From an uncultured Allobaculum sp. (GTDB lineage Bacteria; Bacillota_I; Bacilli_A; Erysipelotrichales; Erysipelotrichaceae): a stretch of 20,670 nt of DNA. The DNA lies in contig CAOKFJ010000004.1 in the NCBI GenBank assembly GCA_948467695.1, forward strand, positions 1-20,670, given 5' to 3'. Position numbers and translations under genes: made by a program. Shown in pieces: positions 8,661 to 15,535 of the stretch. The notes under the pieces are model-generated. The model searched no databases, was not told the DNA's origin, and worked only from the letters and a program-made list of their open reading frames with translations. Within the stretch, counting starts at the first letter, position 1; every line of letters starts with the position of its first letter.

Positions 8661-8708
8661 AAAAGCTCTTCTGCAGGCGGTATGAACCGTCAGAACAGAA
8701 GAGCTTTT
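8661..8708. terminator. Bidirectional rho-independent terminator
   Basis: AAAAGCTCTTCTG (8661-8673) pairs perfectly with CAGAAGAGCTTTT (8696-8708), a 13-bp stem with a 22-nt loop that itself holds a short CGGT/ACCG stem. A runs precede and T runs follow on both strands. It sits between the convergent CNNM gene and the first amidase gene and should terminate both. Confidence 0.88.
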
Positions 8709-8728
8709 CTGTGTAATGTGCATACGGT

Positions 8729-9847
8729 CTACTGAAGGGGAAGACCGGTATTGGGATCAATGAGTGATGGATCAGCGTTTGGATCAGCAGGAGCGCCGGT
8801 ATCGGCAGGGACCTGGGCATTTGGATCCGCCGCACTGGCATCTGTATTGCCATCAGTCTGGGGAATGGCGGGATCAGGCGTTTCGCTTTGCGGTGCCTCT
8901 GCGGGAGTCTGGGAAGAGATTTGCGAAGAAACCTGGCTGGAAGCGGCAGAGGAGTCCTCTTTTTTCTTCAGCGGCTTTCCGTTGCGGAATTTCGGATTGA
9001 CGAATTCGGGCGCATCAGGATTTTCCATGATGTAGTCCGAGATGGCAGCCGCAATGGCTTTGGCGACTTTGTTCTGCATTTCCTCATCGGTGAGTCGTGC
9101 AAGGTCGCTCGCATTGGTCATATAGCCAAGCTCGATCAGGATCGAGTGGATATCGGACATGGACACAAGCTGAAGCAGTTCATAGTCGATGATCTGGTAG
9201 TTTTCCGCCCAGCCGATCGATGTCATGTTGTCGCGGAAATCTTCGCTCAGTTCGCGCGCGACGGGATCGTCCGGGTTGATGAAGAACACCGTTCCTTCCA
9301 CAGAGGGATCGCCGTCATAGGAATTGCAGTGAAGGGAAACGAAGTAGTCCGCGTTTGTTTCGCGCTGCTGTGCGAGGCGGTAGTCGAGATCCTCCGATTC
9401 GACGCTGCCCCAGAACACGTTGTCGTCGGTGCGTATGTATTTGACTTCGATCTGCGGGTTGAGTTCGTTGAGATATTTGCCGACTTTGTTGGCGATGGTC
9501 AGGTTGAGATCCTTTTCGAGAATACCGCCGGGCGTCGGTTTTCCGCCGTCCATTCCGCCATGTCCCGCATCGATGAGGACTGTGGCAACCGTTTTTCCGG
9601 TATTGGGATAGGTTTTGTAGCGGGGATCGGATCCTGAAGAATGGTCGGTATGACCGGGCAGATTGTTCGCGACCGGATCGGTGCCGCCGGGATTGCTCAA
9701 AGAGGAATAGGCGCGCACAAACAGGGTGGAATAGAGCACCACCGATGCGGCAATCAGACAGGTCAGGTACAGAAAGATAACCGAAGGTTTGGTGTTCGGT
9801 CTTCGGCGCACGCGCTTGCGCACGGTCTTTTTTGTATTGGCGGGCAT
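8729..9847 (-). CDS. N-acetylmuramoyl-L-alanine amidase, membrane-anchored (Amidase_3)
   Basis: This 372-aa enzyme should cleave the amide bond between MurNAc and the stem peptide of peptidoglycan, outside the membrane. A basic N-terminus is followed by one hydrophobic anchor (about 22-44) and a short linker. The zinc amidase domain (about 88-250) has the ligands His96 (DAGHGG), Glu111 (ILEKDL) and His173 (SLHCNS), and the catalytic Glu239 (IELG). The C-terminal tail of about 100 residues is rich in Ser, Ala, Pro and Asp and looks disordered. The start at 9847 is chosen because AAAGGAGG lies 5 nt upstream; the in-frame ATG at 9883 has no such site. It is a tandem paralogue of the gene at 9945-11042, 97 bp downstream of it on the same strand, so they are probably co-transcribed. 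Confidence 0.9.
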   Translation of the reverse strand: MPANTKKTVRKRVRRRPNTKPSVIFLYLTCLIAASVVLYSTLFVRAYSSLSNPGGTDPVANNLPGHTDHSSGSDPRYKTYPNTGKTVATVLIDAGHGGMDGGKPTPGGILEKDLNLTIANKVGKYLNELNPQIEVKYIRTDDNVFWGSVESEDLDYRLAQQRETNADYFVSLHCNSYDGDPSVEGTVFFINPDDPVARELSEDFRDNMTSIGWAENYQIIDYELLQLVSMSDIHSILIELGYMTNASDLARLTDEEMQNKVAKAIAAAISDYIMENPDAPEFVNPKFRNGKPLKKKEDSSAASSQVSSQISSQTPAEAPQSETPDPAIPQTDGNTDASAADPNAQVPADTGAPADPNADPSLIDPNTGLPLQ

Positions 9848-9867
9848 AAAAACCTCCTTTGCGATGA

Positions 9868-9881
9868 GCCGCCTGGGCGGC
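9868..9881 (-). promoter_or_regulatory. GC-rich hairpin just upstream of the amidase ribosome binding site
   Basis: GCCGCC and GGCGGC form a near-perfect palindrome between the two amidase genes, 7 nt before the AAAGGAGG of the downstream gene. No T run follows in the direction of transcription, so it is not a classic terminator. It could affect translation or processing of the two-gene mRNA; this is inference. Confidence 0.4.
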
Positions 9882-9944
9882 ATGAGAGATTAGTGTTTAA
9901 AGAGAGGGCATCGGGTGCATTAGGAAGACGCACCGCATGCCAAA

Positions 9945-11042
9945 TCAGTTCTGAAGCTGTTCGATGTTCTGCTTCTGGCGCGAAGCGTAGGCAGGCGCAT
10001 CGGGATTTTCGAGGATGGTATCGGACAGAGCGGCAGCAGCGGCAGCTGCTGCTTCTTCCATTTTCCGATCATCTTCAAGCAGGCGCAAATCGCCGGCATC
10101 ATTGAGCGCGCCAAGATCGAGTTCGATTGCGTGGCAGTTGGATGTGGCGATCAGCTGCAGCGGGTACTGCGATGTGGTCAGCACACCGCGCGAATTCGCA
10201 TAGCCGATCGAAGCGAAGTTGCTTTCGATTTTCTGCGCGATCAGCTGCGCCATCGGATCATCGTCATTGATGATCATCTGAAAGCCGGATTTTCCGTCTT
10301 CAAAGGCATGGGCGTGAAGCGAGATGAAATAATCCGCTCCGGTTTCTTCCTGCATTTCTCTGCGGGCGATGGTGTCGTTCCATACGCTGTCGGCAAGCGC
10401 TGTGTCCTGATCGCGCACGAGCAGGACCTGAAGGTCAGGGTTCTGGTATTCGAGATGCGCTTTTAGGCGTCTGGCAAAATCGAGTGTCACGTTTTTTTCA
10501 AGCAGTCCGTTTTTGGCGCCGTCACCAAGATCCGATCCGCCGTGTCCGGCATCGATCAGGATGGTTTTCACATTTTCTCCGTTTGCTTCGCGGCGTTCAA
10601 ATCCGAAATCGCTCGCGGCGCTTTCAAGAAGGATGCCGCTGTCTGTGCTGTTCTGGTCAGAGACGGACTCTTCGCTGTGGGGTTCGTTTTCGTTCGAATC
10701 GGCATTCGAATTCAAAACTTCGGTCGATGCATTTTCCAAAGAAGCGTCGCCGGCATTTTCTGTTGGATCAGAAACGTCAGTTTTTCCCTCTTGCGATAAA
10801 AGAGAAGTGTCGTTTGTTAAAGGCGAATCAGTATCAAGCGCGTTCTGGCTGCCGCTGGAGGCAAATGCAGTCGCGTGCAGGGCGGAGTCGATGCGCTGTT
10901 CTTCAAGCTGTCTGGCAGCCTGCGCATAGGCTGTGGCGCGGCTTTTTCGGGCGTAGGCGGCAAGGGACAGGCCGATCAGGCCTGCGGAATAGAGAGCCGC
11001 TTTGATGGACAGTTTGAGGCGGCGTTTTGGCTGTGTGTTCAT
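9945..11042 (-). CDS. Amidase_3-family protein with altered active site, membrane-anchored
   Basis: This 365-aa paralogue of the neighbouring amidase has a basic N-terminus and a hydrophobic anchor (about 13-31). A linker of about 110 residues (roughly 47-156) follows, rich in Asp, Glu, Asn and Ser. The amidase domain (about 158-345) keeps the three zinc ligands His167 (DAGHGG), Glu182 (GLLEKN) and His243 (SLHAHA). In a gapless alignment with its neighbour (LQLVSMSDIHSILIELG against LQLIATSNCHAIELDLG), Asp309 takes the place of the catalytic Glu239. Glu307 is two residues away. It may therefore be weak, altered or non-catalytic. The start at 11042 has AAAGGA about 8 nt upstream, and a good extended -10 promoter lies at 11080-11088. 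Both paralogues share ENPDAP after the domain. Confidence 0.85.
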   Translation of the reverse strand: MNTQPKRRLKLSIKAALYSAGLIGLSLAAYARKSRATAYAQAARQLEEQRIDSALHATAFASSGSQNALDTDSPLTNDTSLLSQEGKTDVSDPTENAGDASLENASTEVLNSNADSNENEPHSEESVSDQNSTDSGILLESAASDFGFERREANGENVKTILIDAGHGGSDLGDGAKNGLLEKNVTLDFARRLKAHLEYQNPDLQVLLVRDQDTALADSVWNDTIARREMQEETGADYFISLHAHAFEDGKSGFQMIINDDDPMAQLIAQKIESNFASIGYANSRGVLTTSQYPLQLIATSNCHAIELDLGALNDAGDLRLLEDDRKMEEAAAAAAAALSDTILENPDAPAYASRQKQNIEQLQN

Positions 11043-11079
11043 AGCGTCGTCCTTTCTGTTCGCAGTTCTGCGTCTAGTC

Positions 11080-11088
11080 ATTGTACCA
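11080..11088 (-). promoter_or_regulatory. Extended -10 promoter for the amidase pair
   Basis: On the minus strand the sequence reads TGG-TACAAT, 38 nt before the start codon of the upstream amidase gene. The -35 region is poor (about TTTATG with a 16-bp gap). The string TGTGGTACAA recurs in the promoter assigned to uvrA. Confidence 0.55.
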
Positions 11089-11203
11089 CACTCCATTTTG
11101 GCATAAATGGGCGCGGGCAATGGGAGAATGCAGATCCAGAAAGATTAAAACATGGATACATAAAGAATTTTTTAAATTTGAGCATTTTTGGAAAAGAAAA
11201 AAG

Positions 11204-11226
11204 AAAAACGCCCCTCAGGCGTTTTC
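11204..11226 (-). terminator. Rho-independent terminator overlapping the end of yggS
   Basis: On the minus strand AAAACGCC pairs with GGCGTTTT around a 5-nt loop, followed by long T-rich runs. The stop codon of the yggS gene lies within the loop, so the terminator overlaps the coding end. This separates yggS from the amidase genes downstream. Confidence 0.85.
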
Positions 11227-11844
11227 AAAAAGGGCGGTTCCAAGGCGCACCATATTGCTTCCATGTTCAATGGCAAGCGCGTAGTCGGAGCTCATGCCCA
11301 TCGAGCAGAAATCGAAGTGCTCGCGCTCTGCTTTGTGTTTCTCAAAAAGATCATGCAGGAAATCAAACTCTTTCGCGTTCAGCTCGGGATCCTGGCTGTG
11401 GGAGGCGATGGTCATCAGACCGCGCACGCGCACATGCTCGAGAGTGTCGCAATAGGCGAGCAGGTCGTCGAGTTCATCGGCCGGAAGTCCGGTTTTGTTT
11501 TCGTCTTCTTTCGAGACTTTGACTTCAATCAGAATATCCTGCACAAGATTGTGCTTTGCAGCCTGCTTTTCGATTTCGGCGGCAAGTCTGGTCGAATCGA
11601 CAGATTCGATCATCGACACTTTGCCGATGATGTATTTCACTTTGTTTGTCTGCAGATGGCCGATGATGTGCCAGTCGTAGTCTGGATTGTATTTGTCCAG
11701 AAACTCCTGCACGCGGTTTTCGCCGAATGTCCGGACACCCAGACGATACAGTTCATCCACTTCTTCGCGGGTATGTTTCTTGGTGACCGCAACCAGTTTT
11801 ACATTCGGATCGGCAAGACGTTCTTCAATCAGTTTTGTATTCAT
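11215..11844 (-). CDS. yggS: YggS/PLPBP-family pyridoxal phosphate homeostasis protein
   Basis: Members of this family bind PLP without known catalysis and keep vitamin B6 and amino-acid pools balanced in the cytosol. The 209-aa protein is an alanine-racemase-like TIM barrel. The PLP lysine is Lys22 in LVAVTKKHT; FGENRVQE, WHIIGHLQTNK and RGLMTIA follow. Near the C-terminus, SMGMSSDYALAIEHGSNMVRLGTALF is the phosphate-binding signature. It is about 15-20 residues shorter than many homologues because the N-terminal helix is reduced. The start at 11844 has AAGGA about 10 nt upstream. It lies downstream of the SRAP gene with a 141-bp structured gap, so co-transcription is uncertain. Confidence 0.95.
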   Translation of the reverse strand: MNTKLIEERLADPNVKLVAVTKKHTREEVDELYRLGVRTFGENRVQEFLDKYNPDYDWHIIGHLQTNKVKYIIGKVSMIESVDSTRLAAEIEKQAAKHNLVQDILIEVKVSKEDENKTGLPADELDDLLAYCDTLEHVRVRGLMTIASHSQDPELNAKEFDFLHDLFEKHKAEREHFDFCSMGMSSDYALAIEHGSNMVRLGTALFENA

Positions 11845-11934
11845 TTTTATCTGTTCCTTTTTTCGGCGCGGCAGACAGATTGCCTCTGTCCTGAACGCGC
11901 CGGATTTCTCTTGAATGCGTATATGAAATGCTTA

Positions 11935-11988
11935 TGACATTTTACGCCATGTCAGAGAAAGGCGTAATGATTTGAGCGCAAGTCATTA
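11935..11988 (-). promoter_or_regulatory. Chain of three overlapping inverted repeats between the SRAP and yggS genes
   Basis: Three dyads share bases. TAATGA-TTTG (11965-11974) pairs with CAAG-TCATTA (11979-11988). TTACGCC (11942-11948) pairs with GGCGTAA (11961-11967). TGACAT (11935-11940) pairs with ATGTCA (11949-11954). Each stem excludes its neighbour. The first includes the SRAP stop codon. No T run follows, so a simple terminator is not supported. A regulatory or mRNA-stability role is inference. Confidence 0.45.
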
Positions 11989-12555
11989 GAAGAGCGTCGC
12001 CTGGCTGAATGCGCCTGAGGCATTCAGAACAGGTGCGGCATTCTCGATGAGCTGATGCGCTCTGGCTTCGTCAAAAATCCATGGCGCGACCTGATCCTGT
12101 TCCAGAATAACCGGCATGCGGTGATGATAGGGCGAAACAGAGAGGTCGGCAGGGCGTGTCAGGATCACAAACTGCTCATCGATCGCGAGCGCCGCAAGAT
12201 ACATGGGGCGTCCATCCGGCTGCGTGAAACTGATTTTCTGCTTGTCGGGCGTCCATTCATAAAAAAGGGAAGCCGGGACGGCGCAGCGCGCATGTCTCCA
12301 GGCATAAGCGAACATCCGTTTTTCAGACGCGGTTTCCGCACGGGCATTGATGATCAGCTTGTTCATGGATGTTGATTTATAGCCAAAAGGCATTACGGCG
12401 CAGGAAAGTCTGCCGTCTTTTTTCGTGATGACAATACAGGGCATGGATGGATAGATTGTGCCGAATTTGAAAGCGAAGGAAAGCTGTTCCCAGCCGGGAA
12501 CCATCAAATCGAGAGCGGATGACACATCTTCATCAATCAGAAAACGACCGCACAT
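11986..12555 (-). CDS. SRAP-domain abasic-site processing protein (YedK/HMCES family)
   Basis: SRAP proteins form a covalent thiazolidine link with abasic sites in single-stranded DNA, shielding forks from strand breaks. In this family Cys2 must become the N-terminus after removal of Met1, so the start is set at 12555, giving MCGRF; AGAGGTG lies about 7 nt upstream. The 189-aa protein keeps the active-site residues: Cys2, Asn70 in INARAET, Glu100 in AVPASLFYEW and His145 in PYHHRMPVIL. It is slightly shorter than typical members. It is divergent from tmk. The old annotation 'SOS response-associated peptidase' refers to the same family. Function is assigned by family. Confidence 0.94.
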   Translation of the reverse strand: MCGRFLIDEDVSSALDLMVPGWEQLSFAFKFGTIYPSMPCIVITKKDGRLSCAVMPFGYKSTSMNKLIINARAETASEKRMFAYAWRHARCAVPASLFYEWTPDKQKISFTQPDGRPMYLAALAIDEQFVILTRPADLSVSPYHHRMPVILEQDQVAPWIFDEARAHQLIENAAPVLNASGAFSQATLF

Positions 12556-12610
12556 GCAAAGCACCTCTTTTCTTTTTCGTGTGGGAAACGCGATGGTATC
12601 GTGCATATTC

Positions 12611-12619
12611 ATTTTATCA
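12611..12619 (-). promoter_or_regulatory. Possible extended -10 promoter for the SRAP gene
   Basis: On the minus strand TGA-TAAAAT lies about 55 nt before the MCGRF start. The -35 region is poor. I see no CGAAC-N4-GTTCG LexA-type box between 12556 and 12811. Confidence 0.4.
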
Positions 12620-12726
12620 AAGGCGCCGCAGCGCATCTGTGTGCAGCCCGCTGCTTGTCGGGCAGGTCGGCATGTCCGATGGCGGTGTTATATATCGTAA
12701 GGAAAGATAGTTCAAAGAGATCGCAA

Positions 12727-12755
12727 TTGGTTCATCGCGCCGACATTGATACAAT
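12727..12755 (+). promoter_or_regulatory. Promoter of the tmk-holB-ricT-rsmI operon
   Basis: TTGGTT (12727-12732) and TACAAT (12750-12755) are separated by exactly 17 bp, with TGA before the -10 making it an extended element. The predicted start is about 50 nt upstream of tmk. The rest of 12556-12811 holds only the divergent SRAP promoter and small inverted repeats. Confidence 0.65.
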
Positions 12756-12811
12756 ATTTCATTAGAGTTACCATTGCGCCCGCAAGGCGCGCTTGAAAGG
12801 ACGGTACGGGT

Positions 12812-13450
12812 ATGAATAAAGGAATTCTGATCGCATTTGAAGGCAGCGACGGCGCCGGCAAGAGCACAGCGCTTCGCGCGCTCGCCGCACATCTCGAAGA
12901 AGAAAAAATTCCGTTTATTACAACCAGAGAACCGGGAGGCTCGCCGCTTGCGGAAAAAATCCGCGCGCTTCTGCTCGACCCCGAAAATGAAATCGACGGA
13001 CGCACCGAAGCGCTGCTGTACGCGGCAAGCCGGCGCGATCATCTCAAATCAACGATCCTTCCGGCAATGGAGCAGGGCAAAGTGGTGCTCACCGACCGTT
13101 TTCTCGACTCGTCGCTTGCGTATCAGGGCGCGGGAAGGGAACTTGGCGAAGATGTCGTGGAACAGCTCAATGATTTCGGCCTGGAGGGCTTTCGTCCCGA
13201 CGCCATTCTGTTCTACGACCTTGATCCGCAGATTGGAAAAGCGCGCATTGAAGCGCGCGGCGATATGAACCGTCTCGATATGGAAAGCCTCGCGTTTTTC
13301 CATCGCGTGTGCGACGGTTTTGCCGGACTTCTGCGCGATCATCCCGACCGCTACATCGTCATCGACGCTTCGCAGAGCATGGACGATGTAGCCAAAGACA
13401 CGATTGAAAAAACAGATGAAATTCTCAGGCAGGCAGGCTATGGTCGATAA
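12812..13450 (+). CDS. tmk: Thymidylate kinase (dTMP kinase)
   Basis: Tmk phosphorylates dTMP to dTDP with ATP, a required step for dTTP supply. The 212-aa protein has the P-loop EGSDGAGKST (10-19), the substrate motif TREPGGSPLAEKIR, and the DRF motif in LTDRFLDSSLAYQG (about 93-106). RLDMESLAFFHRV corresponds to the lid and following helix region. The length is typical. The start is preceded by AAAGGA about 10 nt upstream. It is first in the order tmk-holB-ricT-rsmI, which matches the Bacillus tmk-yaaQ-yaaR-holB-yaaT-yabA-rsmI region with several small genes missing. It overlaps holB by 11 nt. Confidence 0.96.
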   Translation: MNKGILIAFEGSDGAGKSTALRALAAHLEEEKIPFITTREPGGSPLAEKIRALLLDPENEIDGRTEALLYAASRRDHLKSTILPAMEQGKVVLTDRFLDSSLAYQGAGRELGEDVVEQLNDFGLEGFRPDAILFYDLDPQIGKARIEARGDMNRLDMESLAFFHRVCDGFAGLLRDHPDRYIVIDASQSMDDVAKDTIEKTDEILRQAGYGR

Positions 13451-14456
13451 GCAGAAGCTCAAAGAGCGTCAGCCGGTCGCCTGGAGAATTCTTTCCAATG
13501 CGCTCAAATCCGGACATATATCCCACGCCTATATGTTTTACGGACAGAAGGGACCGGACCAGAGCCGCATGGCGCTGCTTTTTGCGCAGTCTCTGGTGTG
13601 CGAACACCCGGATGAAGATGGTTTCGCGTGCCAGCAATGCGATACGTGCAGACAGATGGAACGTGAAATTTCACCTGATTTCTACTGGCTTCATCCCGGC
13701 GGAACCCGTTCGCGCAAGCCGATGACGCGCAAGGAGCTCGATGCCTGGTGGAAAAACCAGACGCTTGAGCCGGAAAAGAAGAAGACGTGGCGTCTGCGCA
13801 AAGAAGACATACAGAATCTGCAAGACACATTCTCGTATACCTCTTCAACGACAACGGGCAGACAGATTTATCTGATCGAACAGTACGAGGAGGCAACGGC
13901 TTCCGCGTCCAATACCCTGCTGAAATTTCTGGAAGAACCCAAAGACAATCTGACCGGCATTCTATGCACCGGCGCGATCAACATGGTGCTTCCCACCATT
14001 GTTTCGCGCTGCCAGCTTATTCCACTGCGCGCTCCGGCGCGTTCGGCGCTTGAAGAGCAGATCGGCGAACTCATCGAAGATGAAGAACTTGTCTCGATTC
14101 TCGCAAAAGCCGGCTACGACAATGACCGGATCACTTCACTGCTTGAGGGCGAGGCGCTGTTTGAAATTCGTCAGGCAGCGCATGACTACTGGAATGCGCG
14201 TTCAACGCATGGAGCGATCGTCCGTCTGGAAACCGGTGTGTTTGCCAAAGGCGCATTCGGCTCCCGAGAAGCGGTGGTCTTTTTTCTCAACTGCCTGCTT
14301 TACTTTGCCGAGCAGGAAAACCGAAGCGATATCAAAGCGCTTGAAGAGCGCACGGTGCTTTTAGAAAGCATTGATGCCATGCGTCTTCCGCTTGATCCTC
14401 TGCTTCTTGTTGAACGCACCGCGCGCGATCTCAAGCGCATTTCACAGCGCCGGTAA
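13440..14456 (+). CDS. holB: DNA polymerase III subunit delta' (HolB)
   Basis: Delta' is the stator of the clamp loader that opens the beta clamp and places it on primed DNA. The 338-aa protein is AAA+-like. The P-loop position (YGQKGPDQSRMAL, 34-46) lacks the GKT/S core, as expected for a subunit that does not hydrolyse ATP. A zinc module uses Cys54, Cys64, Cys67 and Cys70. ASASNTLLKFLEEP and the sensor-1 SRC motif in TIVSRCQLIPL (about 186-196) confirm the family. The start is set at 13440, inside the last codons of tmk (11-nt overlap), because the protein then begins just ahead of the conserved AWRILSNAL helix. The ribosome binding site is weak (CAGGCAGG), suggesting translational coupling. 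A 203-bp non-coding gap follows. Confidence 0.93.
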   Translation: MVDKQKLKERQPVAWRILSNALKSGHISHAYMFYGQKGPDQSRMALLFAQSLVCEHPDEDGFACQQCDTCRQMEREISPDFYWLHPGGTRSRKPMTRKELDAWWKNQTLEPEKKKTWRLRKEDIQNLQDTFSYTSSTTTGRQIYLIEQYEEATASASNTLLKFLEEPKDNLTGILCTGAINMVLPTIVSRCQLIPLRAPARSALEEQIGELIEDEELVSILAKAGYDNDRITSLLEGEALFEIRQAAHDYWNARSTHGAIVRLETGVFAKGAFGSREAVVFFLNCLLYFAEQENRSDIKALEERTVLLESIDAMRLPLDPLLLVERTARDLKRISQRR

Positions 14457-14659
14457 ATTTAAAAGGATCGGCTGCGGCATAAAAGCGTCTTTCAAAGACT
14501 GTCTGTCCGACGATCTTTCGTTTAGCCATAAGGCACTGCCGCATGGCATTTCATATCAGTACAGATCTGCTGCATCCATTTGCATGGGAGCAGCTTTGCA
14601 TACATGCTTGCGCATCGGCGTTTTCTGATGAAGCGAATATGCGCAGGAAAGGAGAAGGC
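14457..14659 (+). other. Non-coding structured spacer between holB and ricT
   Basis: This is the only sizeable gap in the operon, and no credible gene is found in it. It contains the palindrome GTCTTTCAAAGAC (14487-14499). One hairpin pairs GCCAT with ATGGC (14525-14529 with 14543-14547) around an inner GGCA/TGCC. Another has CTGCT/AGCAG (14567-14571 with 14589-14593) around CCAT/ATGG. None is followed by a strong T run. The spacer sits where Bacillus relatives differ in gene content, so it could be a remnant or a regulatory RNA segment. Confidence 0.5.
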
Positions 14660-15535
14660 ATGAACAAACCCGCTGCGGCGCCTGTCAAGAAGGCCGCCAA
14701 GCCCAAAACATACCCGTACATTGTCTACATTCAGTTTGACGGGTCTAAAAAAGCCTATACATTCGGCACCACGCTCGAACACCATACCGGCGAGCAGGTT
14801 GTCGTCGAAACGGTGCGCGGTCAGGAGATCGGCACCGTATACGTTCCCTCGATGCCGTATGACGCATCCAAAGTCAAAGGCGAGATCAAGGGGATTCTGC
14901 GCAAAGCGACTGAAAAGGATATTCAGAGCAAAGCGCAGAATGAAGAAGAAGCAAGACGCGCGTTCGATATCTGTCTTGAAGCCATCGAGCGTCTGCATCT
15001 CGATATGCATCTGATTTCATGCGAGTACACGCTCGACCGTTCAAAAGTCATTTTCACCTACGTCAGCGACGATCGCGTGGATTTTCGCGGTCTGCTTAAG
15101 GAACTTGCCGCAAGCGTCAGCGGACGCATCGAACTGCGCCAGGTCGGTCCGCGAAACAAAGCGAAGCTTGTGGGCGGCATCGGCAGCTGCGGCATGGAAT
15201 GCTGCTGCAGCCGTTTCATGAGCGATTTCGATACGGTATCGATCAATATGGCAAAAAACCAGCTGCTCGCGCTCAATATTTCCAAGCTGTCCGGTCAGTG
15301 CGGAAAGCTGAAATGCTGTCTGCGCTTTGAAAACGACGCCTACAGCGAACTGCGCCGCAATCTGCCCAAACTGAACTCGCAGATCGAATTCAACGGCAGC
15401 CGCTACCGCATCAGTTCCATGAACGTGCTCCAGAAACAGGCAAAACTTGAAAACAGAGAGGAAACACTGTTTGTCTCTTTCGACGAACTGTTCCCCTCAA
15501 GGAAGAACGATGATGAACCGGCAGAAAAGCTTTGA
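14660..15535 (+). CDS. ricT: PSP1-domain protein RicT (YaaT)
   Basis: In Bacillus, RicT (YaaT) joins RicA and RicF in an iron-sulfur complex that helps RNase Y process mRNA and influences sporulation and competence. The 291-aa protein has a Lys/Ala/Pro-rich N-terminus and then the PSP1 domain. The cysteine clusters GSCGMECCC (Cys177, 181, 182, 183) and GQCGKLKCC (Cys214, 219, 220) match the family's conserved cysteines. VSINMAKNQLLALNISKLSG is the signature between them. The start at 14660 has GGAAAGGAG ending 5 nt upstream; an in-frame ATG at 14543 lacks a site and reads through the non-coding spacer. The gene overlaps rsmI by 26 nt. RicA and RicF are not in this window. Confidence 0.93.
   Translation: MNKPAAAPVKKAAKPKTYPYIVYIQFDGSKKAYTFGTTLEHHTGEQVVVETVRGQEIGTVYVPSMPYDASKVKGEIKGILRKATEKDIQSKAQNEEEARRAFDICLEAIERLHLDMHLISCEYTLDRSKVIFTYVSDDRVDFRGLLKELAASVSGRIELRQVGPRNKAKLVGGIGSCGMECCCSRFMSDFDTVSINMAKNQLLALNISKLSGQCGKLKCCLRFENDAYSELRRNLPKLNSQIEFNGSRYRISSMNVLQKQAKLENREETLFVSFDELFPSRKNDDEPAEKL

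Noticed and set aside
10015..10060. Repeated GCAGC-type triplets near the end of the second amidase gene, considered as a repeat element
   Set aside because: They encode a run of Ala in a helical region of the protein and need no other explanation.
13540..13580. Degenerate P-loop in HolB considered as a sign of gene decay
   Set aside because: Delta' subunits normally lack a working P-loop; the zinc module and SRC motif are intact.
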